A DNA stretch of 32,661 nt. Origin: Cochliopodium minus. Its lineage: Eukaryota > Discosea > Himatismenida > Cochliopodiidae. Shown here piece after piece: positions 19,742-31,013 of the stretch (position 1 is the stretch's first letter; every line of letters starts with the position of its first letter). The stretch is taken from assembly GCA_024220525.1 (NCBI GenBank), contig JAMYWO010000184.1:1-32661 (forward strand), in the 5' to 3' direction. The notes beneath the pieces were generated by a model. It saw only the letters and a list, made by a program, of their open reading frames with translations. It searched no databases and was not told the DNA's origin. Both the position numbers and the translations under genes were made by a program.

Positions 19742-21331
19742 TTATATAACACTGTTCTCCTCAGTGAAGAGATCATTTGGCATGAAGTCGAGGAAATCAA
19801 GAGAAAGATCAAGTGTTTCATTGATATCGATGCTGAAATCATCAGAGTGATTGATCCATTCATGATTGAGTGAATGATGTGAATTGATCCTATTGTTCAT
19901 GTTGAGATTGAGCATTTGGTTGATGAAATCAGATTCTGCTTTTTCGGTGAAATTGGAGAGATAAGTAGGCAATCTGTTGGGGAATTGATCAGGCAGAGAT
20001 GGTACGCCCATCAAATTGATAATGGATTCAATCATCTCTTTCTCGTTGGTAGATTTGCAGAAGACTGGTTTTCTAGGATGTGGCTGAGATAATTCTATCG
20101 CAATCAAACCCAAACTATAATAATTTAAGAGAATTAGTTTAGTTGAGGGGATTTGGAAGTGAGTAATATTATTATTATAATTTTTTATTTAAAATGATTT
20201 AAATTTGAAAAAAGTGTGAAATTTTGAATAAATTATTATTATTATTTAAATTTGATTATATTATTTTTTTTCTTTGAGCGAACCTCCATATATCTATACA
20301 TCCATCGTAATTCTGATGATTCAACAACAATTCTGGTGCTCGGTACCACAATGTGACAACATAGGGATTCATGGGATTCACCTTGTTCAGATTGTCTTTG
20401 ATCATTTTGGTGCTCAATCCAAAATCACAAATTTTTATAAGATCCAAATCTTTGGAACATAATATCTATATGAAAAAAAGGAAATTAAAAATCTGAAGAA
20501 AAAAATTTTTTTTTTATTTTATATATGATAGTGTGATATAAGAATGTTAAATTAATATATAATTATGAGTTCTTGAGATTTACATTTGATGGTTTGATAT
20601 CTCTATGGAGGATTTCTTGCTTATGTAGATAATTCACAGCTTCCAATAGCTTTTTCATAACATTTCTTCTTAGTGAGGGATTTATGTTGATGGATGGATC
20701 TCTCAATATCGTTTCTAGATCATTTTCAATATATTCAAGAAGCATGAATTCTTCCCCATTGAAATTGTTATGCCCCTTTTCTTCCGAATAATATTTGACA
20801 ATGTTTGGATGTGAGAGATTTTTCATTATGTATTTTTCATTTTGTAGTGCCATGATGGATTCTCGATTCCCATATTGTTTAACTAGAAAAGAATAAAGAT
20901 AAATATCAGAAATGAAAATAAATATAAAAATTTTATTAAATTAATATAATGGTGGGATATTTATGAGTTCAAGAAAAAAAATATTTTGGTATATATGCTT
21001 GTATTAAAGGAAAACATAAAAGATCCAGAAGGATGTACTTACTTTGTTTAATTGCATATTTAATTCCATTTTTTTCGACAGATAGTATTTTCCCAAATGC
21101 CCCACTCCCCTTCACTTGAATGACATTATATTCGTAGAATTTGTTTTGTTCATTTCCCATATTCATCAAATCAGTATCAAAAAATAAGCAATCTCCCTTT
21201 TTGCCATCTTCTTTTGATTCTTCGTCTATTTTTCTCTTCTTGGAGAATGAATCTTTTAGAAAACCATTCTCCAACATTTCAATTGCTTCATCGCATATTT
21301 TTTGTTGTGTGAGATTTCTCTTTTTGATCAT
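19742..21331 (-). CDS. CMGC (CDK-like) serine/threonine kinase, 4 exons
   Basis: Exons 21331-21043, 20882-20584, 20465-20284 and 20114-19742 join to 380 residues. Catalytic features are complete: Gly loop GSGAFG (75-80), Lys95 in YAIKQ, alpha-C Glu112 in [18 protein letters not shown] at 189-191 (HRDIKPSN), DFG at 210-212, TLWYRAPE at 234-241 and DIWSLG. The WYRAPE and HRDxKPxN forms place it in the CMGC group, near CDKs, but the PSTAIRE helix is absent, so cyclin partner and role are unknown. The N-terminal 65 residues are charged with a KKRK patch. A C-terminal tail of about 60 residues is rich in Asn, His and Asp ([14 protein letters not shown]). The start is the first ATG of the frame; the protein is probably nuclear or cytosolic. 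Confidence 0.9.
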
Positions 21332-21380
21332 GATAAAGGATAAAATTATAATAAAAATCAAATTTTTATTTTTTTTTTTA

Positions 21381-21578
21381 TTAATTTAATTTACAAACAA
21401 ATATTTTCTTTCGCGCCATAAAATTTACTCTCAGTTCCTTGAAAGCAAAATTGAACAAGGTTCCAACATTAGGATTAATATTTAAGAAAGATGAATAAAT
21501 CTCCTTTAAAGAATTTGATATTATTTTGGGAATGTGAAAATAAATATTAAATTTACTCACAGTCGTATTTAAATCCAT
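21381..21578 (-). CDS. Possible small unknown protein
   Basis: A 65-codon frame from ATG at 21578 to a stop at 21381, directly upstream of the kinase on the same strand. It contains KIISNSLKEIYSSFLNINP and ELRVNFMARKK and is less AT-rich at about 21410-21470 than its surroundings. It could be a separate small gene, an upstream kinase exon, or chance. No family recognised. Confidence 0.2.
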   Translation of the reverse strand: MDLNTTVSKFNIYFHIPKIISNSLKEIYSSFLNINPNVGTLFNFAFKELRVNFMARKKIFVCKLN

Positions 21579-22283
21579 TTTGAGAACTCAAAAAGATATC
21601 ATTCATGATAAATGCAATAATATTTCATAATTTTGAATTAGACTAAAATTCATTCTAATTTAACTTTTGTGAAGCATGATGGAATTTAATTTAATCTTCC
21701 ATTTTAGAATTCAATTTTAGAATAAAAGAGGATATTAAAATTTTTTTTTTTAATAATTTTTCATAGAGAAGCTTGGACATCTTTCCACAAAGTTTCACTG
21801 TAAAGTAGATTTTTACAAATAGCAAAATCAACATTTATTCTGGAAATTCTCAAAATTTAATTTAACTATTTATATTTAAAAAAGCATTTATTTAAATAAC
21901 AATGAGAGTAAACAGATTTTCTTATATTTGATGGTCTCAATTGATTCAACATTGATTTAAGTTTCCAATATATATTTGACAAAAAGCATTTTATTTATTT
22001 ATTATTAATTGAAATAAAATGACATTGAAATGAAATTCCCATGATAATTTTTAAAACAATTAAATTCTTTAAAATCAAGCAAAAAAAGATTTGATTTGGG
22101 TATAGATAGATAAACCAAAAATCAAATAAAAATTTTTTATATTCCCGTTCAATATAGTTTTCACTTTTTGAATATAACGGAAAAAAGAAAAATATAAAAA
22201 TTTATATTTAATGATTGAGAAAGAAATAGGAATATATTTTTTTATTTTTTTTTTTAATATTTAAATGTTTATGAAATATATTT
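21579..22283. other. Intergenic, nothing recognised
   Basis: A/T-rich spacer upstream of the kinase and downstream of the collagen-like gene (both on the minus strand). I see no coding island, tRNA or clear repeat. Confidence 0.55.
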
Positions 22284-25200
22284 TCAAAGATTGGCCCTCT
22301 TCAACAACATCTTAACTTCTTTCTTCAACTCGATGACTTCGTCCTCCAATTCTTCTTCCTTCTCGTTTTGTAATTTTATCTGCTTCTCTTGTTTCAACTC
22401 TACTTCCTCAAGTTTCTGGACCTTTTGGTTCAAAAAGTTGTCTTGAATTTCGGAAGCAGGAAAGTTGCTTGGGTTTTGGGAGTTGTCGGAACAATAAATG
22501 TCGATGGTGATCAAGCTCAAAGAATCGAATGGAGCTTCATAGTTATCCATCTCGAATTGTTGATCGTTTCTGTTTGCCTAAAAAAAAAAAAATTTATTAA
22601 AATTAATTAAAAAAAAATATCAAAAAAAAAAAATGTAAAATTTTTTGTATTATATACCCTATCGTCTGGAGGAATGTATCTACAGAGATAGTCGTTATCT
22701 ACTCCATAGTAGGATTCGAATTGATGGAAGAAGCAGAAGTAACCGCACTTCTTCTTTTCATCTTTAGTGAGTTCAATGGTCTCAATCAATCTAAAAAAAA
22801 TTAAAATTTTTAAAAAAATTGAAATTAAAATAAAATTGAAATTAAAAAATAAATAAATAAACAATTTTTTTTTAATTTTTTTACCTGCATTTAGGAGATT
22901 GAACTGTATGGGACTTTGAAACGTCATCAGTGTAAGTGAGTTTGTCGATTACACTGTCAGTGACGGTGTTGTCTGCGAAAGTTCCGGGAATGGACTCGAT
23001 GGATGACAAACAGTTGGTCTTGCAGTTTTGGGAAGTATCAAAGTCGTTTGCGCGACAAGTTGTTTGTCTAAAAAGAAAATAATAAAAAAAAATTTAAATA
23101 ATTAAAATTATCATTAAAATTTAAATAATTAAAATTGTCATTAAAATTTAACTTTAAATTAATTTAAAAATAATTTTTTCATCTTACGTTGATTTAAATG
23201 TCATGATGGTCCATTGGCAATGTCCTCCAACAATGAATTGTCCTTCGTCACATCTCAAAGTGAAAGTGTGTTCTTCATTTTCGATCAATCTTTAAAATTA
23301 TAAAAATTAAAAATGAAAAATTATAAAAAATGAAATAATTTAAATTAAAAAATGAAATAATTTAAAATAAAAAATTTAAAATTAAAAATTACCTCACAAT
23401 TCCATGATTGTTGTAGATTTCTTTGTCGTGGTGTACGTAGACGGAGCTGAGACGGTTGATGGAGTTGTTCTCGGTCACGAGCTCGTTGGTGGCAGCTGGG
23501 AATTCGTAAGAGAAGTCAGATTTCTTTACGGTGTTCTTAGGAACGATGAAATAGTTTTCGGATTTTCTGGGTTGATGAAATAAAAATAAAAAGGAGAAAT
23601 TTAAACGAATTTAATGAAATAAAAAAAACAATATTTTAAAAAATTAAAATAAGTTTTAAAAAATGATAAAAAATTATTTAAAAAAAATTAAAAAAAGATT
23701 TAAAAATTCATAAAAAATTATTGATAGAAAAAATAAAATAATATTTTTTACCTCTTCAAGATACTTCCGAATTCTCTGATTTCTCTGACTTCTCTGTAGG
23801 TGGAGGTCTCACCCTTGTCACCTTTGAAACCTCTGTGTCCCTTGCGGCCTCTCTTTCCGATCAAACCTCTTTCACCTTTGTCGCCCTGTACTCCCTTGTA
23901 ACCTCTCTTACCTCTATGTCCTTCCTTTTTTTTTAATATTATTAAATGCAATTAAAAATTTTTTTTTTTTTTTTGTGGAATAAAAATAACATTTTTAATA
24001 ATAAAATAACATTAATAAACAAAAAAAGAATATTGAAAAAAATTTAAACAAAAAATAAAACAAAAAAAAATGATTAAGTTTTTGAAACTGTCAAAAAAAA
24101 AAAATAGAATAGAGTTTCAAAAGTTCAACATTTAAAAATTAAAAAAAAAAATGTGAAGAGAAAGATTTAAATGAAAAAATTAAAAAAAGTAAATAAATAA
24201 ATTAAAAAAAAATGTGAAGAGAAAGGTTTAAATGAAAAAAAAATCACAGGTCCTGCTTTTCCTTCTTGACCATCGTCTCCTTTCTCTCCCTTGTCACCTA
24301 CATCCCCCTTGGAACCCCTTGCTCCCTTCTTTCCTCTGTTTCCTTGCTCTCCCTTTGTACCAGAAGGACCGACAGGACCAGGTCTTCCTCTCTTTCCGAA
24401 ATTTCCTTTTTCACCTTGGTTACCTTTTTCTCCTTGGATACCTTGTTTTCCTTGTTCTCCTTCTCCTCTGTCTCCCTTTAGTCCTCTCAAACCTTTTTTT
24501 TTTTTTTTGAAAAAAAAGTTAAATAAAATTAAATTTTAAAAAAAGTTAAATTTTAAAAAATAAATAAAATTCAAATTAAAAATTAAATTAAATTTAAATT
24601 TGAAAATAAAAAATGAAATGAAAACGTTATAATTGTTAAAATTTTATAATGACAAAAAAATAATAAAAATTAAAAATAATAATAAAAAAATTAATTTAAA
24701 TTTGAGAAATAAAAATAAAATAGAAATGAATAAAAAATAAAAATAAATAATAAAATTAAATAAACAAATATAATGAATTAAAAATAAAATTGTTTTTTTA
24801 CCAATTTCTCCTTTCTCTCCGAGATCTCCTTTGAGTCCCTTGAATCCCCTCTTACCTCTCTTTCCTTGTTCGCCCCTAGGCCCAACTGGTCCGATTTCTC
24901 CTTGTGGGCCTTTAAAAGTTAAGAAATAAAATTGATAAATTAGATAAAGAAGAAAAATGAAATCAAAATTAAATAAAATAAAATTTTAAATTAAAAAAGA
25001 TAATTTATTTAATAAAATAAAAATCAAATTTAGATCAAAAATTTTAAAAGATGAAAATAAAAAAAAATTTAAAATAGAAATTAAAAAGAAAAAAAATTGA
25101 TAAAAAATTGATAAAAAATTGAATAATAATAATAAAATAAAATAAAAAATAAAATAAAAAAATAAAAAATAAATAAAAATAAAAAATAAATTAAAATAAA

Positions 25201-28200
25201 AATTCAAATGAAAAATAAATTAATTTATTAAAAAGTTACCTTCTTTTCCATTTTCTCCCTTGTCACCCGCTTCTCCCTTGAAACCTCTCTTACCTCTCTT
25301 TCCTTCAGAACCTTTCTCACCCAAGTAACCTCTTTCACCAATAGGACCTTGGTCACCCTTCTCTCCCTTGAAACCTCTCTTTCCTCTTCTACCTTCAGAA
25401 CCTTTCTCACCCAATGAACCTTTCTCACCTAAGGAACCTCTTTCACCAATAGGACCTTGGTCACCCTTCTCTCCTTTGTCTCCTTGTTTTCCCTCTGGTC
25501 CTATTCTTCCTCTCTAAAAAAAAGTAAATAATTAAGATCTGATTAAGAAAAATTTAATAAATTGACAATATTTTTTTAAAAATTGTCAATTCAACAATAT
25601 ACATATTTAAATTAGTTTAAATAATTTTTTGTTAATTTATTTATTATATATTTTTTTATTGAACAATTAAAGCCGGAAAATCATTAAAAATGTTCAACAT
25701 TCAACAATAAAATCAAAATAATTTTTAAGAGAATACATTTAATGAAAATTTAAAAAAAATTTCAAATTAATTTGAAATGAAAAAAATATAAAAAAATTTA
25801 CTTTTCCGTGATGTCCTTCATCTCCCTTCTCTCCTTCAATACCTTGTTGTCCCTTATCACCCTTGACACCTTCTCTGCCTCTCTTACCTTGAAGCCCTTG
25901 CTCACCGACCTCACCCTTGACACCTCTGTCACCTTGCTTTCCGACTTTACCTCTCCTTCCGTGTGGCCCGAGTGGCCCTGCTGGTCCTACTTCTCCTTTC
26001 TCTCCTTGAGACCCGATGTCTCCCTTCTCTCCCTTGTGTCCTCTGTGACCTATGTGCCCTTCCGGTCCGGTTGCTCCGGTACTTCCGACCATTCCTTTTT
26101 TACCTCTCTAAATCAATTTTAAAGTTAGCACATTGACATCAATAATGAAAAAAAATGATCAAAATGAAATTTCAAAACAAAATGTTAAAAATTAAGAAGA
26201 ATTTATTTTTAAATTCAATTTTTTAAAAAATGAATGAATAAATTGATCATTACTCTTCATTTTATATTTAAAAGTTATGATATATCAATTAAATATTAAA
26301 AATAAAAATCAATTAAAAATTGTTGATCAAGAAATAAAATTAAAACAAAAAAAAAATTAACATCTAATAGAAAATAAAAAATTAAATAAAAAAAATAAAT
26401 GGAAAATAGTAAACATTCGAAAAAAAAAAACTCTTACTCTTCCTTGAGGTCCTTGCTCTCCTTGAGGACCAAAGTCCCCCTTCTCACCTTTGACTCCTCT
26501 TCTACCTTGGTCACCCTGGTTTCCCTTGTGTCCCCTCTTACCTCTCTTACCTAATGGCCCGTCAAAACCTCTTTCTCCTTGAGGTCCTGAAGGCCCTTCA
26601 GGTCCTCTCTCTCCGATGTCACCCTTCTCTCCCTTGTATCCTCTCTTACCTCTGCGTCCTTGCTCTCCTTGTGGCCCAGTTGGCCCGGTGTCTCCGTGGT
26701 GGCCTTTGTGTCCTCTTTTTCCTTTGCGTCCGATGTCTCCCTTGTGACCTTTGTGTCCTCTTTTACCTCTTTTACCTTCCTAAAAAGAAATAAAAAAGAT
26801 CAAGTTAGGAACATTTTTGTTAAAAAAAAAATTAAGGGATTTTTTTTCCAATGAAAGAAATTAGTTTATAAAAATGATCACAATAATTAACATGAAAGAT
26901 AAAATAAAATAGTATCATACTATGTTGAGATATAAAAATTAATCCAAATTTTTTAGTAGATTAAAATATTAGAAAAATTCAAAAAAATGTAATGTGATCA
27001 CTATGAAACAATATCTATAATAGTTGGTTTAGTGAAGATAATTGATCGAAAAAAACTTACTTTTCCTTCAGGTCCCAATGGTCCTTCAGGTCCTCTTTCT
27101 CCGTCATCTCCCTTCTCTCCCTTGTATCCAATATCTCCCTTCTTACCTTTAGGTCCCTTCTTTCCTCTCTTACCTTCCTTACCTCTCTTCCCTTGAGGCC
27201 CGATCTCTCCGTCCCTACCCTTCTGTCCCTTCTCTCCTTCAGGACCAAAGTCTCCCTTCTCTCCCTTCTCTCCTCTCACTCCTTGATCACCTCTCTCTCC
27301 TTGAATACCTTGATTTCCTTTTCTACCTCTCTGGAAGAAAAAGAAAAAAAAAAAAATTTTAAAAAAAAATTTTAAAATGAAAACAGCAAATGAGTTTGTT
27401 ACCTTTCCTTCAGGTCCTTCAGGTCCAATTTCTCCCTTTTCTCCTTGAATACCTTGCTTTCCTTCAGGTCCAAAAGGCCCGATGGCACCTTGTCTGCCTT
27501 GTTCTCCCTTTCTACCTCTCTTTCCTCTTTCTCCTTGAGGACCTAAGTCTCCCTTCTCTCCCTTCTCTCCTCTCACACCTTGTTCTCCAACTTTTCCTTG
27601 TTTGCCAGTTTTTCCTCTCTAAAGAAATGATTAAAAAATTAAAAATTTTGAATAATAAAAACGTTGTGAAATGAAATTTAATTGAAAGATAAATTGATTA
27701 ATCTTTGATAGATATAAAATTAATACCAATTATAATATGGGTTGTTACAATTAAAAATAATTATGATTAATGTATATTAAAATTGGGATATTATCAAATG
27801 ATATTATCATGTTATAAGATTTTTGGTAGTAGAATTGTATTTATTTTCTTTGTTTTTCTTACTCTTCCTTCTTTTCCTTCTCTGCCTTCTCTTCCTTCAG
27901 GTCCTTGGAGACCTTGATCTCCTCTCTCCCCCTTTTGCCCTTGGATGCCTTGTTTTCCTCTTCTACCTTGGATACCTTGCTCTCCCTTGTCCCCAAAATC
28001 TCCCTTCGCACCCTTTCTTCCTCTGATACCTTGCTCGCCTCTTTTACCTTCTTCTCCTTGTGGCCCGACTTCTCCCTTGATTCCTTGAGGTCCGATCTTC
28101 CCTTGTTTGCCCTCTTTACCTCTTCTACCGTGTGGACCGACTTCTCCTTTGAATCCTTTGGGTCCTTTTTTACCTCTCTATATTATTAGCAAGAAGCAAG

Positions 28201-30665
28201 AAATTAAAAATAAGATTTGTTAATTTTCATCTATCAGTTATGGAATATGTTGAAATAATAATTTGGATCACCCATAATATAATATCTCTATATATAATAT
28301 ATAAACCTCTTATTAATTCTCAAAAAATGAAGTTGAGCTCCATTAATAATATTAATATTTCAAAAAATTCTTTTAAACTTACCACTCCTTGAATTCCTTT
28401 TTGACCTTGTTCCCCTTGCTCTCCTTTATCTCCTTGGATTCCCTTGTATCCTCTGTGACCGATTCTACCTTGATCACCTCTCTCTCCCTTCTCTCCTTGG
28501 ATTCCTTGGGGTCCAGGTCTTCCATGGTGTCCTTTATCTCCCTTGTGACCTTTCTCTCCAACATTACCTTGATCTCCTTGATTTCCTTTGTGTCCCTTGT
28601 GTCCTCTCTATCAAGATAAAAATGTTTTAAATTTTCAATAAAAAAATTGAAAAAAAATTTGTACTTTTCCATGATCTCCTTGGTTTCCTTTGTGTCCTCT
28701 TTTACCTCTGTCACCTCTTTCTCCCTTTTCTCCCTTTCTTCCACGTTTCCCTTCAAGTCCAATTCCTATCTTTCCTTCAGGTCCTTGCTCTCCTCTCTCT
28801 CCTTTATCTCCTTGGTTGCCTTTGTGACCTCTATGACCATGATGACCAACATCTCCCTTTTCTCCTTTTTCTCCAGTTTTTCCTCTGAATCCATCCTAAT
28901 TCATCAATGATAAAATATATTAATGAGTTCAATATATATATTTAGGCATATAAATTTCATAAATCTCAAGATTTGACGATAACAATCGATTGTTATTTCT
29001 TAATTTTTACCTTTCCTCTAAATCCTCTAGAACCCTTTTCTCCTTGTGGTCCTTGTGGACCAATATCTCCTTGTGGTCCTGCTTCTCCTGTTTTTCCTCT
29101 TTTTCCTTGTGGTCCAGTCGCACCAAGCTCTCCTGTCACTCCTTGTGGACCAATAGGACCGGTAGCTCCGGTTTTTCCTATGATGCTTTTACCTCTAAGA
29201 CCAGTTCTACCCATGGGACCTTGATCTCCCTTTACACCCTTAAGTCCCTTTCTTCCACGTCCAGTTGCTCCTTTTTGTCCCTTTTCACCTTGTTCTCCTT
29301 CTTTTCCTTTCTGCAATAAAAAAAAAATTAAATCGATAGTTAACAAGATGAATTGAACTATCATCTCAAGGTGATCAATATAAATTTTTCATCATAGATA
29401 TGGGAGACATTAATATTTTAAATAAAGATATCCCACTTTGTAGGTGTTTTAGATCAAAAAAAAAAATAGATATGGGAGACATTATTTATTGCCCAAATTA
29501 TTTAATTTTCCAATTTTACCTTTCCTCTTGGTCCTTGAACTCCAGTAGCTCCAGAATCACCTTTATCTCCTTGTTCTCCTTTTTCCCCTTGAACTCCCTT
29601 TTTACCTCTTTTTCCTGGTCTTCCTCTTTTTCCAGCACCTCTATCACCCTTTTCTCCTTTCTCTCCTATTTCACCTTTATCTCCATCAGGTCCTTTTTTG
29701 CCTTTTTTACCATGCTGAAGAAAAATGATGGGTAATTTTTAATGAATGTTAAAATTTAAAATAAAAATGTGAGGTTTTATTCATTATGAGATTCCATTAT
29801 AAACTAAAATTGTTATATCTAATATAAGGTTTGATTTTTTATCGTTTTAAAAATATCCTCAATATCCTTGATTATTGTTAATTTGTCTTTGATAAAACTA
29901 ATAGATTTATTCTCTCAATATCATTTTTTTTTTACATTATATTATATTTTGGATTTAATAATTTTTTACATGTCCGGGTATTCCTTGTTCGCCTCTAGGT
30001 CCAGTTGCACCTTGTGCACCTACTTCTCCGACAGTGCCATCTTTTCCGTCTCTACCAGGGACTCCCTTTTTACCACGATGACCCTTATCACCCTTCTCTC
30101 CTTTGTGACCCCTTCTCCCGTGGTCACCCTTCTCACCTTTCTCTCCATTAAATCCTGCATCACCTTTTTGACCTTTATGTCCATGATGCCCTCTAGGTCC
30201 TGTTGCACCAGTCAAACCAGTATCACCTTGTTCTCCCTTTTCTCCATCTTTTCCATCACGTCCATCACGTCCATTATCTCCATCTTTTCCAGGTCTTCCT
30301 GGTTTTCCAAACTCTCCTCTTTGTCCCTTTTCTCCTTTTTTACCATCTTTTCCGGGTCTTCCTGGTTTTCCATTTCTTCCAGGTTCTCCCTTTTGTATTT
30401 CTTTTTGGGGATGATCATCGTAGAAATCATCATAGAACTTTTTGGATTTTAAGTTCTTAGGTTCTTCTTTTTTTTCCACATTTTCTTCATTGTTGGTTGT
30501 GGATTGCTTTCCAGAAGATACTTCATCCAAATTTTCTAAAGTGAAATCATTTTTTATATTTCTCTCCACTTTCTCCATTTCTTCTTGATGTTGCCCATTT
30601 ACTTTCATCAACATCAAGCTTAAAAAAGAGAATATTATCAGTGCTATAAAAAAAGATCTATTCAT
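22284..30665 (-). CDS. Giant collagen-like secreted protein, 19 exons
   Basis: Exons 30665-29970, 29714-29520, 29310-29011, 28895-28665, 28607-28383, 28177-27863, 27618-27403, 27330-27061, 26779-26438, 26107-25802, 25513-25240, 24909-24802, 24492-24248, 23924-23752, 23566-23393, 23289-23188, 23067-22885, 22790-22658 and 22577-22284 join in frame to 1593 residues. Residues 1-24 are a signal peptide. An acidic/basic propeptide runs to about 95. Gly-X-Y repeats then run to near 1280, with few one- or two-residue interruptions (GAG, GRG, GIG, GEG, GKSIIG). The following 300 residues have about 11 cysteines (CDEG, GGHCQW, TTCRAND, NCKTNC, KKCGYFC, DYLCRY) and end in a coiled coil. Y-position Pro is scarce and KGE/KGD abundant. 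It is probably an extracellular, cyst or matrix trimer; the role is inferred. Confidence 0.92.
24138..24242. repeat. Direct repeat in collagen intron 13
   Basis: About 40 bp containing ATGTGAAGAGAAAG then TTTAAATGAAAAAA occurs twice, starting near 24138 and 24201, with one A/G difference in the core. The second copy abuts the GTGATT donor of exon 13. Confidence 0.65.
25271..25470 (-). repeat. Tandem duplication inside collagen exon 11
   Basis: A 90-bp block (30 residues, ten Gly-X-Y triplets: GDQGPIGERG, LGEKGSEG, RGKRGFKGE) occurs twice in a row with very few differences. The more 5' copy also has an extra 18-bp unit (GSLGEK) repeated, so part of the match is offset by 108 bp. Confidence 0.8.
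29394..29484. repeat. 19-bp direct repeat pair in collagen intron 2
   Basis: ATAGATATGGGAGACATTA is found at 29394-29412 and again at 29466-29484, 72 bp apart, in an otherwise A/T-only intron. Confidence 0.7.
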
Positions 30666-31013
30666 TTTTTTTTATTTTTTTTGTGCCTCTTGGAATTTGT
30701 TAAAAAAAAAGAAAAAAAAAAAATGATCTATCTAACTTCCTTGTTTCTAATCAATTATTTCAAACTCAATATTATTTTATTTCCTAATACGATCTATTGA
30801 TCTCCTTATACAAGTCAAATAAAAAATTGTATTTTTCTTCCATTTTACAATTGTTAATACAGTATATGGTGAAAATTATTTTTCCTTATTCAAATGAAAA
30901 AAAAAAAAATAGCTTCAGAATGTATTTAAATAACAATTCTATTTGGTATATCAACTCACCAGATTTTGTCTGTACATTCGTTTTTGAATTTATCATTTTT
31001 TGATTCCATACAG
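30666..31013. other. Divergent promoter region of collagen and RCC1 genes
   Basis: The collagen-like gene reads left from 30665 and the second RCC1 gene reads right. The RCC1 5' end must lie here: an in-frame-looking plus stretch at 30864-30980 (MVKIIFPYSNEKK...) exists but cannot be joined in phase to the exon at 31014. No TATA-like or other motif stands out from the A/T background. Confidence 0.4.

Noticed and set aside
23748-29735. Plus-strand frames rich in Ser, Leu and Pro (for example 24291-24539, 28973-29224) and minus-strand Arg/Val/Glu-rich frames
   Set aside because: They are antisense or shifted readings of the Gly-X-Y codons in the collagen-like gene.
22284-30665. CRISPR-like or tandem satellite array
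   Set aside because: The periodicity is the 9-nt Gly-X-Y codon pattern inside exons separated by non-repetitive introns, not identical repeats with spacers.
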